DNA of 64,000 nt from CADEED01 sp043747835 (GCA_043747835.1 JAYTOK010000113.1:4531-68530); one strand, 5' to 3'; positions 1-10,217 are shown, counted from the first letter of the stretch. Notes: generated by a model not told the origin, from the sequence alone. Numbers and translations are program-made.

Positions 1-473
1 TGGGCCGCGGATGTCTTGGATTTGGAGATCGGATAGCCGCCGAACGTATAGATGTCATCCTCGACAAGGGTTTCGTGAAGATGGACGTCTTCCCGATCAA
101 GAGGACGAATCCGGGAATCGAGGGTTTCCGCAAACGATGCATTGAGGCGTAAGTATGCGATGTCGTCCTTGTCGCTACTCCGTGCCATCCCGCGTGGCAG
201 GCGTACTCCGCCATGCGCACCCTTGATGCCAGTGATCCCTCCGCTCGTTGGCAGGCACAGAAGCCCTTGCGTTAGCAGGTCCGTGACGTGGGCGGCACAC
301 AGGATGAACAACTCATCTTCACCCAAGCGAATGGCAACTCCCGAGGAGACCTGCTGCAGGCGTATGCCATCGTCCAGAAAAAGAGGGACCAATGCGTCAG
401 GCTGCGTAAATGCGCGCGCGGATAGATCACCCGGCAATGAAACGGCTCCAGGTTCGCCCGAGGAGTTCTTCAT
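1..473 (-). CDS. Trypsin-like serine protease, N-terminal part (partial at window edge)
   Basis: An open frame runs from ATG at 473 to the left edge (about 157 residues) without a stop. It contains FILCAAHV near residue 54, which resembles the catalytic-histidine motif of chymotrypsin-fold proteases, and DDIAYLRL about 50 residues later, which resembles the catalytic-aspartate motif. A YTFGGYP segment also fits the family. The serine motif would lie beyond the edge, so activity cannot be judged. No signal peptide is visible, suggesting a cytoplasmic enzyme. It lies 44 bp downstream of the 226-aa gene and on the same strand as the abiE pair, so it could be part of a defence island. The frame stays open upstream of this ATG, so the start is uncertain. 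The forward frame at 142-486 is a shadow of it. Confidence 0.55.
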   Translation of the reverse strand, partial: MKNSSGEPGAVSLPGDLSARAFTQPDALVPLFLDDGIRLQQVSSGVAIRLGEDELFILCAAHVTDLLTQGLLCLPTSGGITGIKGAHGGVRLPRGMARSSDKDDIAYLRLNASFAETLDSRIRPLDREDVHLHETLVEDDIYTFGGYPISKSKTSAA

Positions 474-517
474 AAGCTCTGATTGAGATCTGGAAGCCAG
501 CAGCCGAACAGGCGAGC

Positions 518-1198
518 CTAGCGCCGAATTGAGTCACCAGAATAGTCAGCCGGCCCTGGCTGAGCGCTCAATAGATTCATCCACACGCGACCGTCTACTT
601 CATTGTTCATGATGACGCGAATCATAGTTCTTTCATCGTTTAGCAAATACGTGTGGTTGCTGAGCAGCTTTCCTAGTTTGGCGATGAATTCATCAAACAT
701 AGACAAGTTGTAATCTTCTTCCGTCGGAATTAAATGGTCCGATAGTGCGCCACTGTGGAGCATGCCGCCGAATAGATGGTAGTGCTTCAGCAACTCGTCG
801 CGATTCAATGCACCTTCGCGCGGTATCTGGTCAATGATTCCATCAGTGCCACGTCTGTCTACAATCGGCTGAGGAAAGAATTTCGGCTTAAGCCGCGCGA
901 ATTTTTTCATAATGGAATCTGCGTTCCATTCTTTGTGCAGTTGCTTCGACGTCGCGACATCGGTATGGATAGCAACGCATCCGATCGCCAGAAGCTCGCA
1001 ACACATACGCAACTGAAGCATGCAGAATTCAGCGGCTAGTCGATTGTCGAAGTAGTGGTTTCGCCTTTTTAGTCGATCTAGCGTTTCTATTACGGCGCCC
1101 GTGCGCCACTTGAGCAGCTCCATTAGTTGACAATAGAGCACTGCGTTCGGATGAATGTTCGCAGCGGCTTCTTCCGGGGTTGATGTGCTTGCATTCAT
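518..1198 (-). CDS. Hypothetical protein, 226 aa
   Basis: I do not recognise a family. The frame could start 18 bp further upstream, but ATG at 1198 is preceded by GGGAG at a normal distance, so I prefer it. The protein is soluble, mostly helical in composition, with no signal peptide or membrane segment. It contains a Cys-rich helix (QLRMCCELLAIGC) and a conserved-looking HYHLFGGMLHSGAL segment rich in histidine. Base composition looks lower in GC than the housekeeping block to the right, in keeping with acquired DNA. It is followed after 44 bp by the protease-like gene and preceded after 131 bp by abiEii, all on the same strand. The function is unknown. Confidence 0.6.
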   Translation of the reverse strand: MNASTSTPEEAAANIHPNAVLYCQLMELLKWRTGAVIETLDRLKRRNHYFDNRLAAEFCMLQLRMCCELLAIGCVAIHTDVATSKQLHKEWNADSIMKKFARLKPKFFPQPIVDRRGTDGIIDQIPREGALNRDELLKHYHLFGGMLHSGALSDHLIPTEEDYNLSMFDEFIAKLGKLLSNHTYLLNDERTMIRVIMNNEVDGRVWMNLLSAQPGPADYSGDSIRR

Positions 1199-1329
1199 CA
1201 CAGACTCCCGCAACATCGTCAGGAACTAACATCAGACAAGCACCGGGCAATAAACGCAATGGACCGCGACAAAACTCGATCCGCGGCAGACAAGCTTTAG
1301 GGCGTGTGCTCCGGCATCGAGTGCATTTG

Positions 1330-2790
1330 TCAGTATTTCGTAGTCACGTGAATTCCGTATGAACCATAGCATTCATACCCAGTCCGGTTATTTTTGTGTT
1401 TGTTCATAGACGTGTCGTAGCTCTTTCGCTTGAACGTCTTTCCGCAAACAGGGCACTTGAATACGTAGGTAGGGCCAGTTGCTAGCGCAGCGCCGAAACC
1501 GCGTGCCGACCGGCGCCTGGGCGAGCGTCGAATAATTGGCGACCTTGGCGGACCAAAGCCGCCAGATGACCCAGAACTCGATACTTGAGGAATGGTTTGA
1601 TGGCCAGCCGGAGTTAGCTCGATCGGAAAGCGCGGCGAAAAAGGCGTCTGGGTCGGCTTGACTCCAAGAATGCTATCTACTCGGTAACTGCGTGGCTGGC
1701 CGTTGTCCGCCCGAACGGCCATCAGCAGCACGTCGCCAACCCTGGAGCGACGCAGCGAGTACGCTTCGATTGCCCGCGTCGAACGAACACCCTGCTGGTC
1801 GCGATAGTCGATTTCGACGAGCAGCCGATTGGCCGCAGCGAATCGGATCATCTCGACGAAGTTCTGTCCTTGGCTTCCGGCCGGAAGGCTCACGACGCGT
1901 TCACGGATCAACGTTTCGTCGGCGCCGATGCGCATCGCCTCGAGCGGCTGGGTGATGGCTCCCCTCAACCAGTCGAATATTTCGGGCAGCGCTTCCCAAA
2001 ATGTCGCGACGGGCAGGAGCGCTGGAAGTTGGTGTTCCAGCATGTGGATCCAGCCGGCCTCGAGATCGGCACGGTGTGCCTCAAGATCGGCAATGCGCGG
2101 AATGCTCATTCCTTTGAATTCGCATTTCGCCTGCAGAACTTCCATGAAGCGACTTGGTTCCGGCCGCAATTCGCCGTTCCGATAGAGGTTCACCACATCG
2201 TAAAGATCGCGCGGCCGAGTTCTTTCCGCGAGAGCTCGGAATTTTTCCGCGAACGCTTCGATGTAGTCGTAAGCCAAGACCTCAATGCCGGTCTCGGGAG
2301 CATCGGTGTAAGGATGGAAGATCTGCGCGCGGACAGGCGGCAGCACGACCTTTTCGTCAGCAGTTAGATCGAGCTTGATGCGAGGCAGGCCGTGTGGCGG
2401 TGAGACCGGCCCTTTGTAACTGATCTTTCCTTGGCAGGAGAGTTGACCGCGCGGGTTCTCATAAATGTCGAACTCTTGTCCATCCGCAGGAATCTCGATT
2501 CCGGTCTCCTCGTAGATCCATGCACCGATCTCAGAGAATGTTTCCTTCAAGAAATCTGCGTCGAGGTGCTCTGGCTTCAACAGAGTGAAATCGAGGTCTT
2601 CGGAGAAACGATAGGTTTCGAAGAAGCACTTTTTTAGGCAGGTGCCGCCTTTGAAGATCCAACTTTCCGCGAGATCCTCGTGGCCATAGATTCCTGCAAG
2701 CATCCAGCCCAGGACGTAGTCCTTTTCAACTACATGAGGCGTGAGAGAGGTTTGCTGGGAATAGGCGAGAATTTCGCGCTTGTCGATCAT
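1330..2790 (-). CDS. abiEii: AbiEii-type nucleotidyltransferase toxin with WYL and zinc-finger extension
   Basis: This 486-aa protein has the AbiEii/DUF1814 nucleotidyltransferase core at its N-terminus: VEKDYVLGW near residue 21, FKGGTCL at 46-52 and SEDLDF at 63-68, then an EKFRAL...RPRDLYD segment. In the AbiE family this fold makes a toxin that blocks growth upon phage infection. Residues of roughly 300-410 look like a WYL domain (EIDYRDQQGVRSTRAIEAYSL), a ligand-sensing module common in defence regulators. The last 45 residues hold a CPVCGKTF zinc-finger-like motif (C-x2-C, later His and Cys). Usual AbiEii proteins are around 300 aa, so the tail is extra. Start chosen at 2790 because its ATGA overlaps the abiEi stop; the frame is open further upstream. 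Confidence 0.85.
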   Translation of the reverse strand: MIDKREILAYSQQTSLTPHVVEKDYVLGWMLAGIYGHEDLAESWIFKGGTCLKKCFFETYRFSEDLDFTLLKPEHLDADFLKETFSEIGAWIYEETGIEIPADGQEFDIYENPRGQLSCQGKISYKGPVSPPHGLPRIKLDLTADEKVVLPPVRAQIFHPYTDAPETGIEVLAYDYIEAFAEKFRALAERTRPRDLYDVVNLYRNGELRPEPSRFMEVLQAKCEFKGMSIPRIADLEAHRADLEAGWIHMLEHQLPALLPVATFWEALPEIFDWLRGAITQPLEAMRIGADETLIRERVVSLPAGSQGQNFVEMIRFAAANRLLVEIDYRDQQGVRSTRAIEAYSLRRSRVGDVLLMAVRADNGQPRSYRVDSILGVKPTQTPFSPRFPIELTPAGHQTIPQVSSSGSSGGFGPPRSPIIRRSPRRRSARGFGAALATGPTYVFKCPVCGKTFKRKSYDTSMNKHKNNRTGYECYGSYGIHVTTKY

Positions 2791-3596
2791 CGTCCTTTCT
2801 CGATAGCCCAGAGCTGGGGCACACGCAGCCTCCACTTCGTCACGACGTGCGGGCAATCCTGTGATGGGTCGAGCTTCGCGTGGCCCCCGCTAAGATGTTC
2901 CTCGCATCGCTGCGAAAGTGCGACGCCATTGGGCTCGCGTTCGGCAAGAAATCCGAGGCGCTTGAAGACCGCTCCATTGTTCAAGCTGACGGCGTACTCG
3001 ACAAGCTTCTCGTCGTTGCGATCATTGCGTCGGAGGTAGACGGCGAGACAGTCGGCGACGTGCTGGATACCGCCGCCGAGCGATGGATCGTCAACCATGT
3101 CGATCACCGTACGATGCAAATCTGATACGGGTACACGTGTCCGATGGCGCCAAATGCTCGTCGTGCCAAAAATCTTCCGCTCATCGATGTGCTTCAACGA
3201 GAAATCTATGCCCTGTCGCACTTGATGCTTTTGACGTACTGGCTGTGACGTCATGACGAGAATGTCTTTGAAGACTTGCTCGGTAAGATCCCAGTGTTCG
3301 GCAGCCGTGCGCCCGCCAATGTAGGCAGGTGCGAAGAGCTCAGGAACGAGAATCCAAGGGTCGTCGAGAACACGCTGGCTCCCCATCGTGTCGATTGACG
3401 CGGCGACATAGGCACCTCGGCCCACACGCCTCAACCAACCCTGTTCTGTCCATCGAGAAAGGCGCTGCGCCGCAACCTTGCGATCTACCTTGAGCGCGCT
3501 TTCAACGTTATCTACGTGTATGACGTCGCCAGACGAAGCCAGGACCTGAACCAGCTGCGCCCTTCCACGCGGGAGTCTTGTCGGCTGCTCTTGCAT
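2787..3596 (-). CDS. abiEi: AbiEi-type antitoxin / autorepressor
   Basis: A 269-aa protein with an N-terminal winged-helix region (about residues 10-60, containing AAQRLSRWTEQGWLRRVGRGAYV), the typical start of AbiEi antitoxins, followed by the AbiEi C-terminal domain with ELFAPAYIGGRTAAEHW. In the family it binds inverted repeats in its own promoter and antagonises AbiEii without forming a stable complex (type IV toxin-antitoxin). Its stop overlaps the toxin start in an ATGA, so the pair is translationally coupled. The promoter region upstream (3597-3700) holds two inverted repeats that could be its operators. No strong ribosome-binding site is seen before ATG 3596. Confidence 0.85.
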   Translation of the reverse strand: MQEQPTRLPRGRAQLVQVLASSGDVIHVDNVESALKVDRKVAAQRLSRWTEQGWLRRVGRGAYVAASIDTMGSQRVLDDPWILVPELFAPAYIGGRTAAEHWDLTEQVFKDILVMTSQPVRQKHQVRQGIDFSLKHIDERKIFGTTSIWRHRTRVPVSDLHRTVIDMVDDPSLGGGIQHVADCLAVYLRRNDRNDEKLVEYAVSLNNGAVFKRLGFLAEREPNGVALSQRCEEHLSGGHAKLDPSQDCPHVVTKWRLRVPQLWAIEKGR

Positions 3597-3602
3597 TTGC
3601 CC

Positions 3603-3697
3603 AAATTCGCGTAAAATGAGAATTAGAGCGGATATAGTAACACAAGGGCGCGGATTGTGTTACTTCGTTGCCTTAATTTCGCGTTAAACGCGAATTT
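3603..3697 (-). promoter_or_regulatory. Candidate AbiEi operators in the abiE promoter region
   Basis: Two inverted repeats lie just upstream of abiEi. One is a perfect 9-bp pair, GTAACACAA at 3637-3645 and TTGTGTTAC at 3655-3663 with a 9-bp spacer. The other pairs AATTTCGCG (3675-3683) with CGCGAATTT (3689-3697), one mismatch. A further half-site AAATTCGCG lies at 3603-3611, next to the start codon. AbiEi proteins are known to bind paired inverted repeats for negative autoregulation; assignment to this protein is inference. Confidence 0.5.
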
Positions 3698-3797
3698 ATG
3701 CATTCGCTACAACAGGATCCGATAGAGGGAGTGGGGCGGCAAAGTTCAGGCCTGCTGGACACCCTCCCCGACCGCATTACGCCCGCTCGAGCAACCT

Positions 3798-4880
3798 TCA
3801 GCTGGGCGCAAAGACGCCGACGCCCAACGTCCGCTTTCGAGCAGAAGGGTCAACACCATCCGCAAGCATTGTGCGCGCGACTTGGTGTCGCGCTCTCGCC
3901 TTTTTAAGCGAGACGTCAGGATGAACTCCCAGGGCGAGCGTTTTTAGCTTGCCGTCGAATCGATAGTTGTATCGCCAGTACCGGCTGCCGTTCGGCATGA
4001 CTAACAAGTACAACCCGCGACCGTCGAAGATTTTTCGCGCGCATCGGCGCGGCCGGGTGTCACGAGGTCCGCTCACTTCTCGAATGTTCACCCGTGAGTT
4101 CTGGTGCATTGGAGGTCTAGCTGGAGGAATTTGCCGTCGCGATTGATCGGATTGTGGAGACTCCGTCAGGGCGAGATCCCAGAGTTGTTTGAGCGACAAG
4201 CTCTTTGGTTGCCTGGCGCGGGCGAATGAGAACTGTCCCTTGCGAATTCGATTTGCGAGCTCGATACCAGCAAACGTGAACGCCGCAGTCCTGAACGATT
4301 TCAATCCCAACATTGAGGCGCATCGTCGCTTGATCACGCGATGATCCTGCTCGACGATATTGTTGAGGTAACGGCAATAGCGAACCACGACGGACTTCCA
4401 TCTAGCGTCCTCGTCGCCTAGCAACCGTAGACCTCGGTGGCTCGCGGCATTGCCGTCCAGATTCACCGTGGTCGGCCATCGAAGCCCATTTGCAGCGACA
4501 GCCTTGCGGAAAAACTCTTGCGCCGCATCCATGCCGCGATCCGCGCGCAGCAGCGATCCGACTGACTTTCCGCATTTGTCGACCGCGCGATACAGGTAAT
4601 GCAGCCCGCCCCGGACGGAAACCGCAGTCTCATCCATGCGCCAGGATGAATTCACCGGCCGCGCGTAGCGACCCCAACGGCTCTCGTACTCCGGCACGTA
4701 GCGCAAGACCCAGCGCATGATCGTCGTGTGCGAGACGACGATGCCGCGCTCGGCCATCATGGCCGCCAGGTCCCGATAGCTCAGCCGGTACGTGATGTAC
4801 CAGCGAACGCAGAGCTCAATGGTCTCGTTTTGGAATCTGCGGCCGCGATAGATCGGGTCGCGCTCGATTGGTCTCGTCAT
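3798..4880 (-). CDS. IS6-family transposase reading through into an integrase fragment
   Basis: The first ~255 residues are an IS6/IS26-type DDE transposase: helix-turn-helix near 35-62, then catalytic D83 (WRMDE), D142 (NLDGN) and E177 (IVEQDHR), giving the D-x34-E spacing of this family. IS6 transposases are normally about 230-245 aa, but here the frame continues across the left terminal repeat (residues 257-261, PMHQN, are encoded by it). It then enters residues 282-350, which match the arm-binding domain of P4-type tyrosine integrases (GRGLYLLV, WRYNYRF, LALGVHPDVSL). The last ten residues are unrelated. The integrase start and its whole catalytic part are missing. The element lies next to the tRNA-Ser 3' end where such an integrase would be expected. 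Confidence 0.85.
   Translation of the reverse strand: MTRPIERDPIYRGRRFQNETIELCVRWYITYRLSYRDLAAMMAERGIVVSHTTIMRWVLRYVPEYESRWGRYARPVNSSWRMDETAVSVRGGLHYLYRAVDKCGKSVGSLLRADRGMDAAQEFFRKAVAANGLRWPTTVNLDGNAASHRGLRLLGDEDARWKSVVVRYCRYLNNIVEQDHRVIKRRCASMLGLKSFRTAAFTFAGIELANRIRKGQFSFARARQPKSLSLKQLWDLALTESPQSDQSRRQIPPARPPMHQNSRVNIREVSGPRDTRPRRCARKIFDGRGLYLLVMPNGSRYWRYNYRFDGKLKTLALGVHPDVSLKKARARHQVARTMLADGVDPSARKRTLGVGVFAPS
3801..4035 (-). pseudogene. Remnant of a P4-type tyrosine integrase (arm-binding domain only)
   Basis: About 70 codons, read in frame with the IS transposase, encode the N-terminal DUF4102 domain of a P4-like integrase. They start at KIFDGRGLYLL and end near DPSARKR. The first ~20 residues of a normal integrase are absent on the IS side, and the core-binding and catalytic domains (R-H-R-Y) are absent on the other side. 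This gene is therefore dead. It shows that an element once integrated at the neighbouring tRNA-Ser; the IS insertion probably caused or accompanied its decay. Confidence 0.75.
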
Positions 4881-4937
4881 TCATGCCACCTTTTGTTGGC
4901 ATGAATCCCTCCCCCTACCCGCCAATGCACCAGAACC
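4097..4937 (-). mobile_element. IS6-family insertion sequence (about 841 bp)
   Basis: The ends are a perfect 15-bp inverted repeat: GTTCTGGTGCATTGG at 4098-4112 and its complement at 4922-4936. The GGTTCTG...TGCA style matches known IS6-family ends, and the length fits the family (about 0.8 kb). It carries a single transposase gene. The 8-bp flanks (4089-4096 and 4938-4945) do not match each other, so no target duplication is visible. That is expected after replicon fusion or adjacent deletion, which IS6 elements often cause, and fits the loss of most of the integrase gene next to it. Confidence 0.8.
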
Positions 4938-4955
4938 TCGAAGTACCTCCGCACG

Positions 4956-5056
4956 AGTGAGACTGCGTGAGAAGGTACGAGACGGCTTGAGAAACTAAAA
5001 CGCTGAGAATCGCCCGATTTTCAGCGTTACTGAGACGGCATGAGATGCCGTGAGAA
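4956..5056. repeat. 10-bp-phased TGAGA direct-repeat array beside the tRNA
   Basis: TGAGA (once CGAGA) recurs at 4958, 4968, 4978 and 4988, then again at 5031, 5041 and 5051, each exactly 10 bp apart within a block, with an extra copy at 5004. Ten-base phasing puts every copy on the same face of the helix. The array lies between the IS end and the tRNA-Ser 3' end, where a P4-type integrase has its arm and core sites. I infer arm-type binding sites of the lost integrase or its excisionase partner. Confidence 0.55.
4999..5028 (-). terminator. Possible terminator after tRNA-Ser
   Basis: AACGCTGA (4999-5006) pairs perfectly with TCAGCGTT (5021-5028). Read on the minus strand, the stem is followed by TTAGTTTC, a modest T-rich tail. 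It lies about 35 bases beyond the tRNA 3' end. A second short hairpin, ACGGCAT/ATGCCGT with a 3-base loop, lies at 5035-5051. Either could end tRNA transcription, but both overlap the TGAGA array and may instead be recombination sites. Confidence 0.4.
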
Positions 5057-5063
5057 AAGTAAT

Positions 5064-5154
5064 TGGCGGAGAGAGAGGGATTCGAACCCTCGAGGAACTT
5101 TTGATCCCTACACCCTTAGCAGGGGTGCGCCTTCGACCACTCGGCCATCTCTCC
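5064..5154 (-). tRNA. tRNA-Ser (GCU)
   Basis: The minus strand folds as a class II tRNA: acceptor GGAGAGA (5154-5148) pairs with TCTCTCC (5074-5068), followed by G and an encoded CCA (5066-5064). The anticodon arm is CACCC-CTGCTAA-GGGTG, giving anticodon GCU. A long variable arm follows (about 17 nt), then the GGTTCGAATCC T-arm. It reads serine AGC/AGU codons. It sits downstream of csrA as the E. coli serine tRNA does. Its 3' end borders the integrase remnant, so it is the likely attachment site of the island to its left. Confidence 0.95.
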
Positions 5155-5255
5155 GTGCATAAAACCGCGCCGGGGCGCGACCGGTTTCCACCGGGGGCGC
5201 AATCATAATGAGCAAGGGTCGGAAGGGCAAAGAAACGGCGCGAAAGCGCCTCGCC

Positions 5256-5489
5256 TCAGGCCGGAAGGGTCTCCCGGGGGGCGGAATTCTGGTCGTCGGC
5301 GGGCGAATTACCGCCCTCGTTGCCACGGCCACTCTTGATCCGCTCGAAGATTTCCTCGCGATGGACCGACACAGTCTTGGGCGCATTGATGCCGATTCGC
5401 ACCTGATTGCCCTTCACGCCGAGGACCGTGACTGTCACGTCTTCCCCGATCACAACTGATTCGCCAACTCTTCGCGTCAAAATAAGCAT
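5256..5489 (-). CDS. csrA: CsrA carbon storage regulator
   Basis: A 77-aa RNA-binding translational regulator that binds GGA motifs in mRNA leaders as a homodimer. The protein starts MLILTRRVGES, with the RNA-contacting VHREEIFERI segment near residues 40-49, typical of CsrA. The C-terminal tail (GRGNEGGNSPADDQ...) is about 15 residues longer than the 61-aa E. coli protein and looks disordered. The reading frame extends 17 codons upstream, but the conserved MLIL start and a GGAGG sequence before it decide for 5489. It lies between tRNA-Ser and lysC, on the same strand, as in many gammaproteobacteria. Confidence 0.95.
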   Translation of the reverse strand: MLILTRRVGESVVIGEDVTVTVLGVKGNQVRIGINAPKTVSVHREEIFERIKSGRGNEGGNSPADDQNSAPRETLPA

Positions 5490-5612
5490 ATTGAGGGCCC
5501 TCCGCGGAGCCTCTTGGTGTTGGGCTGCCAAGACCCCCACGATCGCGGCAGAACGATGCGGAACCTTAACACTTGGGCCCCGCGATGGTCACGTAGGCAT
5601 GTCTCATAACCT

Positions 5613-6839
5613 TTAGGACAGTTGAGGCTGAGACAGTCGCAAATCGTTGTGCAGACATTTGACACAACTTTCGAGTTTGTCTTCGGAGACCAACACCGCG
5701 ATCTTGATTTCCGATGTGGAGATGAGCAGCGCTTTCACGCCCTGCCGCGCAAGTGATTCAAAGAGTTGCGTTGCCACTCCGGCGTGTGAGCGCATGCCCA
5801 CACCGACGATCGCGAGCTTCGCAACCTTGTCGTCGGAGCTCATGCGCGAACCAGGGAACTCCGCAGAAACGTTCCGCATCAGTCGCTGCGCTTCGAGGAA
5901 GTCGTCACGATGCACCGTAAAAGATAAATCCTTCAATCCATCACGCGCACTGGCTAGCACGATCATGTCCACTTCGATGCTCGCCGTTGAGATTGGTTTC
6001 AGAACGCGCGCAATACAGTCGGCCGTGTCCGGCAGCCCCGCGATCGTGATCTGAGCTTCGTCGCGGTTGAACGCGATTCCTGAGATGAGCGGGGCTTCCA
6101 TGTCGGATTCCTCTTTGCAGATCAGTGTGCCGGGTCCGGGACGAAACGAGGAGAGCACCCGTAGGGGCACGTTGTACTTCGCCGCGAACTCCACGGATCG
6201 CAGGTGAAGAACGCGCGAGCCCTGTCCGGCGAGTTCGAGCATCTCTTCGAAAGAAACTCTATCCAGTCGCCGCGCCTCGGGAACCAGCCGAGGATCGGTC
6301 GTATAGACCCCGTCCACGTCCGTGAGGATCTGGCACTCGTCAGCTTTCAACGCGACTGCCAACGCAACCGCGCTCGTATCCGATCCGCCGCGGCCGATCG
6401 TCGTGATGTCGCCCGCGTCGTCGACTCCCTGGAATCCCGCGACCACCGGGACGATCCCGGCCTCGATCGTCTCGCGCAGCCTTCCCGTCTCGACATCAGT
6501 AATGCGGGCGCGACGGTGCGAGTTCGTCGTGCGAACGCGGATCTGACTGCCCGTGAACGATCGTGCCGGGACACCGCGCTCACACAACGCCATCGCGAGC
6601 AATGCCACCGACACCTGCTCGCCCGTCGACAGCAGCACATCCATTTCGCGCGGATTCGGCTCGCGTGAGATTCCCGCGGCGAGGTCGACCAGCCGATCGG
6701 TCGAATCGCCCATCGCCGAGACGACAACCGCGATGTTGTCGCCGGCCGCACGTACCGCCGCGACCTTCTCGGCGACGCGCTGGATGAGCTCGACCGAGCC
6801 GACCGAAGTGCCGCCGTACTTCTGGACGATGGTCCTCAT
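5613..6839 (-). CDS. lysC: Aspartate kinase
   Basis: A 408-aa monofunctional aspartokinase, phosphorylating aspartate in the first step of lysine, threonine and methionine synthesis. It begins with the conserved MRTIVQKYGGTSVGS, has the GRGGSDTSAVALA nucleotide/substrate segment near residue 170, and two C-terminal ACT regulatory domains (about 265-408) that normally sense lysine and/or threonine. The start is fixed by the conserved N-terminus. The sequence 4 bp upstream is a long palindromic repeat and shows no purine-rich ribosome-binding site, so translation must start without a normal Shine-Dalgarno element or by coupling. It lies downstream of alaS. Confidence 0.95.
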   Translation of the reverse strand: MRTIVQKYGGTSVGSVELIQRVAEKVAAVRAAGDNIAVVVSAMGDSTDRLVDLAAGISREPNPREMDVLLSTGEQVSVALLAMALCERGVPARSFTGSQIRVRTTNSHRRARITDVETGRLRETIEAGIVPVVAGFQGVDDAGDITTIGRGGSDTSAVALAVALKADECQILTDVDGVYTTDPRLVPEARRLDRVSFEEMLELAGQGSRVLHLRSVEFAAKYNVPLRVLSSFRPGPGTLICKEESDMEAPLISGIAFNRDEAQITIAGLPDTADCIARVLKPISTASIEVDMIVLASARDGLKDLSFTVHRDDFLEAQRLMRNVSAEFPGSRMSSDDKVAKLAIVGVGMRSHAGVATQLFESLARQGVKALLISTSEIKIAVLVSEDKLESCVKCLHNDLRLSQPQLS

Positions 6840-6842
6840 GAG

Positions 6843-6966
6843 GAAAAAGGGGACAGATCTATTTTCCGGGAAAAGGGGACAGATCTAATTTTCGGGTTTG
6901 CCATGCTCTCGCGCTGACGGATAGATCTGTCCCCTTTTCCCGGAAAATAGATCTGTCCCCTTTTTC
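6843..6966. repeat. Palindromic REP-like element with 45-bp arms between alaS and lysC
   Basis: The left arm, 6843-6887, and the right arm, 6922-6966, are perfect reverse complements of 45 bp around a 34-bp loop. Each arm contains two copies of a unit with core GGGGACAGATCTA, so there are four copies: two direct, two inverted. The whole intergenic space between the lysC start and the alaS stop is this element. Related pieces occur at 10218-10262, 50275-50295 and 53945-53961. The layout resembles REP/BIME doublets spread by REP-associated tyrosine transposases. Confidence 0.85.
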
Positions 6967-9657
<2,691 letters not shown>

Positions 9658-9674
9658 TCGAGGTCAAGTTTGGC

Positions 9675-10199
9675 TTACGAGGGATCCGGTTCGCCGTCCT
9701 CGAGGTCCCCCTCCAGAGCGGCGCGGATATGATCGTTGGAAAAGCCTCGGTATTGCAAAAATCTGGCCTGTTTAGCCCGTTCTTTGCGGTCCTTGGGGAT
9801 TTCCGGGCCGAACTTCCGGGCCCGGACTTCCCGGGCGCGCTTCACGAAGTCGGGGGAATCGCCCTCCGCCTCGCCGGCCACCGCTGCCTCGACATCCTCG
9901 GCCGCGACCCCGGCCTTGCGTAGCTCATTGCGGATACGGACCGGGCCTTGTCCGCGGCGCGCCCGGTACGCGACGACGTTCGTTCCGTATCGCCGGTCGT
10001 TGATCGTGTTCGACGCCAGCAGGTCGTTGACGACGGGGACGATGGCGTCTTCGAGATACCCCCGACCCTTCATCTTCTTGCGCAGCTCGCTCGCGGAATA
10101 GTCACGGCGCGAGAGCAGAAAAATGGCGTACGAACGCGAGTGGCTCGGGTCGACCGTTTGAGCTTCGCTGAGAGCGGATTTTCGGGCGGGTCGGCGCAC
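9675..10199 (-). CDS. recX: RecX regulatory protein
   Basis: A 174-aa inhibitor of RecA filament extension, which binds in the RecA groove. The helical three-repeat fold is seen in SRSYAIFLLSRRDYSASELRKKM at about residues 20-43, RRGQGPVRIRNELRKAG near 84-100 and KQARFLQYRGFSNDHI near 145-160. It starts with GTG at 10199 with no strong ribosome-binding site. The recA stop is 75 bp upstream; that gap holds an inverted REP pair. Downstream, alaS begins within 20-40 bp. The neighbouring recA supports the assignment. Confidence 0.93.
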   Translation of the reverse strand: MRRPARKSALSEAQTVDPSHSRSYAIFLLSRRDYSASELRKKMKGRGYLEDAIVPVVNDLLASNTINDRRYGTNVVAYRARRGQGPVRIRNELRKAGVAAEDVEAAVAGEAEGDSPDFVKRAREVRARKFGPEIPKDRKERAKQARFLQYRGFSNDHIRAALEGDLEDGEPDPS

Positions 10200-10217
10200 G
10201 GAGTCAGGCGGGAGAGA

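Noticed and set aside
142..486. Forward 114-codon frame at the left edge
   Set aside because: Antisense of the protease-like frame, which has recognisable catalytic motifs.
4089..4945. Target-site duplication of the IS6 element
   Set aside because: The 8-bp flanks differ, so no duplication can be claimed.
6840..6888. Peptide KKGTDLFSGKRGQI in several frames
   Set aside because: It is translation of the REP-like palindrome, not a protein.
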